From the NCBI RefSeq assembly GCF_014282275.1, contig NZ_VFIA01000006.1, forward strand, positions 186,001 to 250,000: DNA of 64,000 bases, written 5' to 3'. Origin of the DNA: Spirosoma utsteinense (GTDB lineage Bacteria > Bacteroidota > Bacteroidia > Cytophagales > Spirosomataceae). Made by a program: the position numbers and the translations under genes. The notes under the pieces were generated by a model that was given only the letters and a program-made list of their open reading frames with translations, did not search any database and was not told the origin of the DNA. Position 1 is the first letter of the stretch; every line of letters begins with the position of its first letter. Of the stretch, positions 58,719-64,000 are shown in pieces.

Positions 58719-60326
58719 CTATTTCGTCGTGACGGTTACGGTTCCCTGTTCTTTATTCACATCGACGCGGACGATCTGTTTGGGCGGAATCGCCGTCACG
58801 GCTGCTTCGGTTGCTTCCTTGCCGTTGATGGTGAAATACTTGATGTCAGATAGGGCCGATGCATCGTTGGCAGGAACCGGTGGTGGCGGGGGAGGTGACA
58901 TGGTTTGAATGCGTATCGTCTGCTGGCTCGAACTGGCTTCGGTAATAGCCGCCTTATCGTGTTTGCGGAACGCGTCGAACGACACTTCTTTTCCGTCTAC
59001 AACAAAGTGCTTATACATTTTCTGGATGTCGGCATCATTCGTTGGGGGTGAAAAGAAGGAAGTCTTGTTGGTGCCTGATCCTGGCGTTTCGTTATCCTCC
59101 AGCTGAAAGTTGATGGGTAAGTTATACTGCACGTTTACTGCCCGACCACTCTGCCTGCCGGGTTTCCAGCGGGGCATACCTGCCACTACGCGAACCGCTT
59201 CTTCACCGGTTCCAAAGCCAATGCCTCTCAACAGCTTTACATCCGTTACGTCGCCGTCTTTCGTGACGATGAAGCGAACGAACACCCGGCCCTCAGCATT
59301 CACTTTTTGGGCTGCTTTCGGATACGTCAGGTTGGCGCTTATGTAGGCACCTAGCGCTTTCATACCACCTTTGAACTCCGGATTTTCCTCCACAACCGTG
59401 AAAATAGGACCCTCTACGCTGGCCTGGCGGGCGGGTTGATTGGTAGTTACGGACTGATCAGGTTGGGCCAGGTCGCGGTCGGGCTGGGTACACAGGGTCA
59501 GGAGCCCGGCGAGGGGCAGCACGAGCGCATAACCGAGGAGCGCCCGGCGATTGGATGCGGGTTTCTGGAGCATAACGATACGTTGTTTTAGGGTTGATGT
59601 TGATACGAAAGGGGTTGTCAGCATGGCCGATGGGACGTTGAGGGCGTAAGCCACCAACTGCCGGGCATAATCGGGGCGGGGAGCGGTTCGGGCCACGGCT
59701 GCATCGGCCAGAAATTCGTGTACTTCCTGCAGGCTGCGTTTGTACAGGATCAGTAGGGGGTTGAACCACAAAGCCGCACGCACCAACTCGGTGAACAGAA
59801 TGTCGAGGGTGTGGCGCTGCTGGATGTGGGCTTCTTCGTGGCGAATCAGGGCGTCGGGTTCGGTCAGGGCATCGGTGCGGTTGAGCACCAGATACCGGCC
59901 AAAGGAGAACGAGGGGACGTTATCGGTGGCGAGCCGCACGAGGGTGTAGTGACAACGTGACTCAGCGACTCCGCCCCTGATCAGCCGCCGAACGCCCCAC
60001 CCGTTCAACGCTAGCCGAAGGAGCATACCAACCAGTCCCAGACCGTAGACGAGCCAGAACCATTGATCGGTGGAGAGTTCGTCACGAGCCGATTCGGTAC
60101 CCCTACCAACGGTGAAAGCAGGTAAGGAGATGGTGTTGCCGGTTAGGGCGTCGGTTGCTCCGCCCGGTAGTTCGACGAGCGGCAATACCAACGATAACCC
60201 AATTGATGTCAGCAGATAAGTCCGGTTCAGCCCAAAGAACGTGTTCCGGCGCAGGAGCAGCGCGTAACAGCCATAGAAAAGCAATAGGTATAGGCTGGCG
60301 TTAAGGAAGTAGGGGAGGGCGTTCAT
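58719..60326 (-). CDS. M56 (BlaR1-like) membrane peptidase with C-terminal TonB domain
   Basis: 535 residues. Membrane helices at about 5-25, 38-52, 88-108 and 265-285 embed an M56 domain with the gluzincin motif HEEAH (163-167) and the downstream EVHEFLADAAVA. A periplasmic tail follows, with a TonB-C domain (KAAQKVNAEGRVFVRFIVTK to WKPGRQSGRAVNVQYNLPIN, about 340-435). The C-terminal piece KYFTINGKEATEAAV to VTVTTK resembles a shortened TonB-receptor plug motif. It overlaps the upstream M56 gene by 4 bp (ATGA). In BlaR1/MecR1 relatives, signal sensing triggers cleavage of the BlaI repressor; the signal here is unknown. The TAG stop is part of the hairpin array. Confidence 0.85.
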   Translation of the reverse strand: MNALPYFLNASLYLLLFYGCYALLLRRNTFFGLNRTYLLTSIGLSLVLPLVELPGGATDALTGNTISLPAFTVGRGTESARDELSTDQWFWLVYGLGLVGMLLRLALNGWGVRRLIRGGVAESRCHYTLVRLATDNVPSFSFGRYLVLNRTDALTEPDALIRHEEAHIQQRHTLDILFTELVRAALWFNPLLILYKRSLQEVHEFLADAAVARTAPRPDYARQLVAYALNVPSAMLTTPFVSTSTLKQRIVMLQKPASNRRALLGYALVLPLAGLLTLCTQPDRDLAQPDQSVTTNQPARQASVEGPIFTVVEENPEFKGGMKALGAYISANLTYPKAAQKVNAEGRVFVRFIVTKDGDVTDVKLLRGIGFGTGEEAVRVVAGMPRWKPGRQSGRAVNVQYNLPINFQLEDNETPGSGTNKTSFFSPPTNDADIQKMYKHFVVDGKEVSFDAFRKHDKAAITEASSSQQTIRIQTMSPPPPPPVPANDASALSDIKYFTINGKEATEAAVTAIPPKQIVRVDVNKEQGTVTVTTK

Positions 60327-62200
60327 AGCTTCTTCGTGGTTATGATGACGGCCCCGTTCTTTGCCTTATCGCCATAAGGGGCTGTTGCCGAAGCATCCTT
60401 GATGACATGGACCGACTCGATCGTTTTCGGGTCTATACTTGACAGCGTATCAGCGGAAGAAACTACCCCGTCCACGATGTAAAGTGGTACGACAACCAGT
60501 TCGCCAAATGCTCCGTTGCCGCGCACCCGTATCGTAGGGTTATCGGATAAAGGGTAAGTGGGCATTGGCGGATGATTGGTGAGGCCAAAATCGCCGATGG
60601 GGCTACCCGTGGGTGCAAAAACGGGTTCGGTATGTCCCGTTCGCTTGTCTTCTTTTTTTACCAGATCGAATAAGATTGGTAAGTTGTATTGCACAGATAC
60701 CGGTTTGCCGTTCTGTTTGCCGGGCGTCCAGTTAGGCATCCGGCTCACCACCCGTACCGCTTCTTCATCGCAGCCAAAACCGATGCCCCTTAGAATACGG
60801 AGACTCTCGATAGTACCTGTCTCTGTTACAACGAACTGGACAAATACCCGGCCTTTTACATTAGCCTTTCGGGCATCGGCAGGATAACGTAGATTTTTGG
60901 TCAGGTACACTTCTAACTCATCCATCCCGCCCGGAAACTCTGGTGCTTGCTCAACTACTGTGAATACCTCGCCCTTGCGGTTTGGTGAGGTTGTCGATGT
61001 CGGCTTTGTAGTGCCAGGCGTTAACTCTTCGGTTTCAACAACAACCTCCCTGAGCGCAATGGCTCGGGCCATCGTTACATTAACGACTGCTTTTCCGTTG
61101 ACCTTCACTACGTGTGAGTCAAAACCAATAAAGCTGATGACGAGCGTCGCATTTTTAGGTACGTTGCTCAGCATGAATTTGCCTTCGACATCAGTTGAGG
61201 TGCCCCTCTTTGTCCCTTTTTCTATAACGGTAGCGCCCGGGAGAGGCCTTCCATCGGCACCCACTACCTGTCCCGATACGGTGATCGTCTCGCTACCTGC
61301 CTGCGTAACTACCGCCACAATTTCCTCCCGGGCCGTTGTCATGGCCAGTAGGACAAACACCAGCGGCAGAACCAGCATATACTTGCCCAGGGCCCAGCGA
61401 TTGGTAGCCCGCTGGTGCAGCATCAAAATGCGCTGTTTAAGAAGTGAGGGATTGAAAAAGCTATTGCTTAATGTTTCGGGACGGACACCAAACGTGTATT
61501 CCACCAAAAGCCGGGCATAGTCGGTCCCGTAATCCGTTTTACTGCCAGATGCGGCCCGGTCGGCTAGAAACTCATGTACCTGCCGCAAAGCCCGATCTAC
61601 AAAGATCAGCCCGATAACCGGCCAGAAGAGTACCTTCAGCAACGCTAAACCCAACACATCGGCGCTATGGTGCTGCCGGACATGGACCAGTTCGTGTTGC
61701 AGGATCAGCCCGTTTTGGCTATCAGCCGGGTTCAGCAGAATGTACCGGAAAAAGGAGAAGGTGGGCGTTGTGTGGTCGCGTGGCCGAATCAAGACGTAGT
61801 CAGCGTGTATGTCCTGGTCTGACCGGCGAATAAGTCGAACTACCCGGCTCAACTGAATCGCCAGCCGAAGCAGCAGCAACGCTGTAATCAGCCCGTAAAG
61901 CCAGATGCCTATCTGTTCCCAGTCCGGCTCAGTCGATGTCGGCCCGGCGTCGACAGGCGTAGCAACCACCCCGGCAGCGGGTAGCGTGATAACGCCAACC
62001 GGAATTCCCCAATCCGGGCTGCTGTCAATGGTTTGAGCGGGTAAACTGATCAGCGGCAACGATAGCGTCAACACCGTCGATAACAGCAGATAAGCCCGGT
62101 TCAGGTTGAGAAACGTGTGTCGGCGCAGAAACAGCCAGTAACAGCCCGCGAACAGCAGACCATACAGGTTGGCTTTCAGGAAATAGTCGAGGGCGTTCAT
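60323..62200 (-). CDS. M56 peptidase fused to CarboxypepD_reg, TonB and plug-like domains
   Basis: 625 residues. The N-terminal part has four membrane helices and the M56 site HELVH (169-173), with VHEFLADRAASG downstream. After the last helix comes a carboxypeptidase-D-regulatory-like domain (ITVSGQVVGADGRPLPGATV to LVISFIGFDSHV, about 305-375), then a TonB-C domain (NLRYPADARKANVKGRVFVQ to WTPGKQNGKPVSVQYNLPIL, about 430-515). It ends with a plug-like module (PLYIVDGVVSSADTLSSIDP, then ESVHVIKDASATAPYGDKAK) otherwise typical of SusC proteins. It overlaps the blaI-like gene by 4 bp and the next M56 gene by 4 bp, so the three form one translationally coupled operon. Confidence 0.87.
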   Translation of the reverse strand: MNALDYFLKANLYGLLFAGCYWLFLRRHTFLNLNRAYLLLSTVLTLSLPLISLPAQTIDSSPDWGIPVGVITLPAAGVVATPVDAGPTSTEPDWEQIGIWLYGLITALLLLRLAIQLSRVVRLIRRSDQDIHADYVLIRPRDHTTPTFSFFRYILLNPADSQNGLILQHELVHVRQHHSADVLGLALLKVLFWPVIGLIFVDRALRQVHEFLADRAASGSKTDYGTDYARLLVEYTFGVRPETLSNSFFNPSLLKQRILMLHQRATNRWALGKYMLVLPLVFVLLAMTTAREEIVAVVTQAGSETITVSGQVVGADGRPLPGATVIEKGTKRGTSTDVEGKFMLSNVPKNATLVISFIGFDSHVVKVNGKAVVNVTMARAIALREVVVETEELTPGTTKPTSTTSPNRKGEVFTVVEQAPEFPGGMDELEVYLTKNLRYPADARKANVKGRVFVQFVVTETGTIESLRILRGIGFGCDEEAVRVVSRMPNWTPGKQNGKPVSVQYNLPILFDLVKKEDKRTGHTEPVFAPTGSPIGDFGLTNHPPMPTYPLSDNPTIRVRGNGAFGELVVVPLYIVDGVVSSADTLSSIDPKTIESVHVIKDASATAPYGDKAKNGAVIITTKKL

Positions 62201-62592
62201 TGGTCTTTCTTTTTGTTAAGGAGATTAATGATTTCATCGGCCTCCGACAGGCTGATGTTTTTCTCACTCACGAAAAACGACACCAGCTTTTTGAGCGAGT
62301 TGTCGAAATAGTTGGTCATTAACTGCTCGGTTTGAAACCGGCGGTATTCTTCCTCGGTGATCAGCGGGTAGTACTCATGCGTTTTTCCATAAGCCGTGTA
62401 GCCAACCAGCCCTTTCTTTTCGAGTATTCGGATAATGGTCGAGACTGTGTTGTAGGCTGGTTTCGCCAACGGGGCGTTGTCGGCGTCGGAACCCGGTAGC
62501 TCGGCGAGTACGTCTTTGACAAAGCCTTTCTTCAGCTGCCACAATACACGCATTATCTCTTCTTCAGCTTTGGTTAATTCGCGGATCGGCAT
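62197..62592 (-). CDS. BlaI/MecI/CopY-family transcriptional repressor
   Basis: 131 residues. N-terminal winged helix: IRELTKAEEEIMRVLWQLKK, PAYNTVSTIIRILEKKGLVG and YTAYGKTHEYYPLITEEEYR. The helical dimerisation tail ends in LSEADEIINLLNKKKDQ. The organisation matches BlaI-type repressors that are inactivated by a partner M56 protease. The two M56 genes follow with 4-bp overlaps. Its promoter has a palindrome over the -33 element, so autorepression is likely. There is no beta-lactamase in the window, so the regulated function may be envelope-related rather than antibiotic resistance. Confidence 0.93.
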   Translation of the reverse strand: MPIRELTKAEEEIMRVLWQLKKGFVKDVLAELPGSDADNAPLAKPAYNTVSTIIRILEKKGLVGYTAYGKTHEYYPLITEEEYRRFQTEQLMTNYFDNSLKKLVSFFVSEKNISLSEADEIINLLNKKKDQ

Positions 62593-62622
62593 GGGTTCAG
62601 ACCTGGTTTGATTAGGGTAAGC

Positions 62623-62668
62623 GAAAGGTATGACTAATGATTTAGTTTTACAACTAGTATATTAGTTG
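62623..62668 (-). promoter_or_regulatory. Promoter and operator of the BlaI/M56 operon
   Basis: Reading the minus strand: TTG (62653 to 62651), 20 bp, then TACCTTTC (62630 to 62623), one base from TAnnTTTG. The palindrome CAACTA-GTATAT-TAGTTG (62651-62668) contains the -33 TTG. The layout fits binding of a BlaI-type dimer that blocks its own promoter. The same site also faces the divergent HAD gene. Confidence 0.7.
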
Positions 62669-62747
62669 ATTTGTTTTTGGTGAAAAATAGTTGTGCAGTC
62701 AGAACATTTATCGGCTAGCTGTCTTATCACTAAAAACAGTAATCGAT

Positions 62748-63368
62748 ATGCCTACAGAACCTATCAGAGCGCTTTTCCTGGATATTGGTGGGGTATTGCT
62801 AACAAATGGATGGGACCGGCATGCCCGCGGTCGGGCGGCCAGCTTGTTTGATCTGCCGTACGAACAGCTCGACGAACGACATCACCTGACCTTCGATACC
62901 TATGAGTCGGGTAAGCTGACGCTGGACGAATACCTGAAGCGGACGGTCTTTTATGAAGAAAGGCCGTTTTCAAAAGAGGACTTTACCCGGTTCATCATGG
63001 AGCAGTCACAGCCGTTTCCGGACATGATCGAACTGGTATGCCAGTTAAAGCGGGCACACGGGCTGAAACTGATAGCCGTGAATAACGAAGGTCGGGAAAT
63101 TAACGAGTACCGAATCCGGCAATTCGGCCTGAACGAGTTCTTCGACGCTTTCGTGTCGTCCTGTTACGTGCACCTGCGCAAACCCGACGTCGATATTTTC
63201 CGCCTGGCCCTGGATGTAGCGCAGGTTGAGCCGGGTCAGGCCGTATACATCGACGACCGGGCGATGTTTGTGCAGGAAGCCCGCCACCTGGGTATGCATT
63301 GTGTGCACCATACGACCTATGCATCGACGGTAGCGGCCTTTGGCGCACTTGGGCTACAGGTAACTTGA
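62748..63368 (+). CDS. HAD-family hydrolase (YihX-like phosphatase)
   Basis: 206 residues from the ATG at 62748 (MPTEPIRALFLDIGGVLLTN); the frame extends 19 codons upstream. Motif I is LFLDIGGV, with the nucleophilic Asp but Gly in place of the second Asp, as in YihX-type members (DLGNV). Motif II is LIAVNNEGREINEY (a non-standard T/S position, Asn), and motif III/IV includes HLRKPDVDIFRLAL with the Lys and AVYIDDRAMFVQEA with the acidic pair. The likely activity is a sugar-phosphate or small phosphoester phosphatase in the cytosol. It is transcribed divergently from the BlaI operon and may share its operator. Confidence 0.88.
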   Translation: MPTEPIRALFLDIGGVLLTNGWDRHARGRAASLFDLPYEQLDERHHLTFDTYESGKLTLDEYLKRTVFYEERPFSKEDFTRFIMEQSQPFPDMIELVCQLKRAHGLKLIAVNNEGREINEYRIRQFGLNEFFDAFVSSCYVHLRKPDVDIFRLALDVAQVEPGQAVYIDDRAMFVQEARHLGMHCVHHTTYASTVAAFGALGLQVT

Positions 63369-63373
63369 ACCCG

Positions 63374-63868
63374 TCAGTGCATATCCTTTAAATTGAGCCA
63401 GTACAGGCCCACGAAGAGCATACTGAAAAAGACACCGAATGAGGTGTTGAGCGCCCCAAACCCAACCAGTATGACCGGTAGTACCAGGCCCGTGACGACC
63501 CCGACCACGTAAATCCAGAAACCGATCCGGCGTTGCCGCAGCATAAATACTGCACCAACCAGCGTAAGCAGGGCATACGGAAACTGAGCACCGGCCAGAA
63601 GTCGGATACGATCGGGATCGGTGGGGATGTTCTCGTCGCCCGATGACCGGTCTTCGAAATATTGCTTCGGTATTTCTTTCTGCTGTTCGGGGGTATACTT
63701 CCGCTCAACGCGTGGCGTCTCGACTACCGCATCGGTTTGTACCAGCGATATGACCGCGTCGAACAGGCTGAGGGCGCTGCCAATGAATGTAAGGACGCAA
63801 AGCAGCGTAAGAAATTGCGAGCGTACCGGCAGTCCGTCGGTAGGGCGTTCGGTAGGAGTTGGTTCCAT
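63374..63868 (-). CDS. Small integral membrane protein of unknown function
   Basis: 164 residues with about four membrane helices: FLTLLCVLTFIGSALSLFDA, FPYALLTLVGAVFMLRQRRI, FWIYVVGVVTGLVLPVILVG, and FGVFFSMLFVGLYWLNLKDM. Between the first two is a hydrophilic segment of about 50 residues, probably periplasmic. It resembles the unnamed four-helix proteins common in Cytophagales; no motif points to a function. It is convergent with the HAD gene, whose stop lies 5 bp from its own. Confidence 0.75.
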   Translation of the reverse strand: MEPTPTERPTDGLPVRSQFLTLLCVLTFIGSALSLFDAVISLVQTDAVVETPRVERKYTPEQQKEIPKQYFEDRSSGDENIPTDPDRIRLLAGAQFPYALLTLVGAVFMLRQRRIGFWIYVVGVVTGLVLPVILVGFGALNTSFGVFFSMLFVGLYWLNLKDMH

Positions 63869-64000
63869 AATATGCGTGGCTGGACGGGTATAATGCCGTT
63901 TCCAGCCGTAAAGGTACGCGGCAGACGGGCAACCGAACCCGGTTGGCTGCCGACCTGCCTAATAAAACCTTATTATTGTGGTAGAGTTTGTAATGCTGAG
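63869..64000. other. Window-end intergenic stretch
   Basis: No coding frame is supported. GGCAG (63920) to CTGCC (63951), with an inner CAACCG/CGGTTG, forms a hairpin. TACCTTTA on the minus strand (63909-63916) could be a weak -7 for the membrane-protein gene. Confidence 0.35.

Overview
The window comes from a Bacteroidota genome, most likely a Cytophagales member of the Spirosoma type. This is inferred from a SusC/SusD pair, secreted proteins with type IX secretion (T9SS) C-terminal sorting domains, paired FKBP-type lipoproteins, promoters of the Bacteroidota form (TTG, about 20 bp, TAnnTTTG), weak Shine-Dalgarno sites and roughly balanced GC. No rRNA, tRNA, insertion sequence, prophage or CRISPR array was seen.

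Layout. 1-9.3 kb: the end of a DUF3500 protein, then three subtilisin-like proteases, two of them a tandem minus-strand pair with T9SS tails. 9.7-17.2 kb: mostly plus strand, with purE, a LysM membrane protein, a minus-strand DUF481 protein, a 59-residue DUF1059 protein, a Gfo/Idh/MocA oxidoreductase, a transglutaminase-like protein, purM and a T9SS cargo protein. 17.2-23.5 kb: a minus-strand tripartite RND efflux operon led by a TetR regulator, with two matching palindromic operators. 23.8-35.7 kb: envelope and housekeeping genes (redoxin, lipoprotein, CrtA-like monooxygenase, PpiD-like foldase, rdgB, two FKBP lipoproteins, DHH phosphoesterase, ndk, nth, ECF sigma factor with a small overlapping partner, DoxX protein, small basic secreted protein). 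35.7-44.6 kb: glutathionylspermidine-synthase-like enzyme, nucleoside hydrolase, glpD, UPF0323-like lipoprotein, barrel-like protein, trehalase and a D-aminoacylase-like amidohydrolase. 44.9-57.7 kb: M1 peptidase, an AT-rich lipoprotein, a lone nuoC, a thioredoxin-fold protein without catalytic cysteines, SusD/SusC, an M28 peptidase and lpdA. 57.8-64 kb: a lipoprotein, a BlaI/M56/M56 sensor-repressor operon, a HAD phosphatase and a membrane protein.

The most unusual content lies between genes. Many gene ends carry long inverted repeats: arms built of 16-bp tandem units (11.0 kb, 24.4 kb), a 43-bp stem that contains the nth stop codon (32.9 kb), a 37-bp stem with internal direct repeats (49.7 kb), related CTTCAGTCCG palindromes (28.4 and 56.2 kb), and a phased array of hairpins about 49 bp apart that fills exactly the space between two convergent stop codons (58409-58718). 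In that array the stems change on both arms while a TTGAAA core stays the same. Several stop codons lie inside or directly against these repeats.

Cooperation between genes is clearest in the efflux operon, the BlaI/M56 operon and the SusCD pair. purE and purM are two steps of one pathway about 5 kb apart. Most other neighbours look functionally independent. All family assignments are by eye from motifs and overall resemblance; no database search was run.
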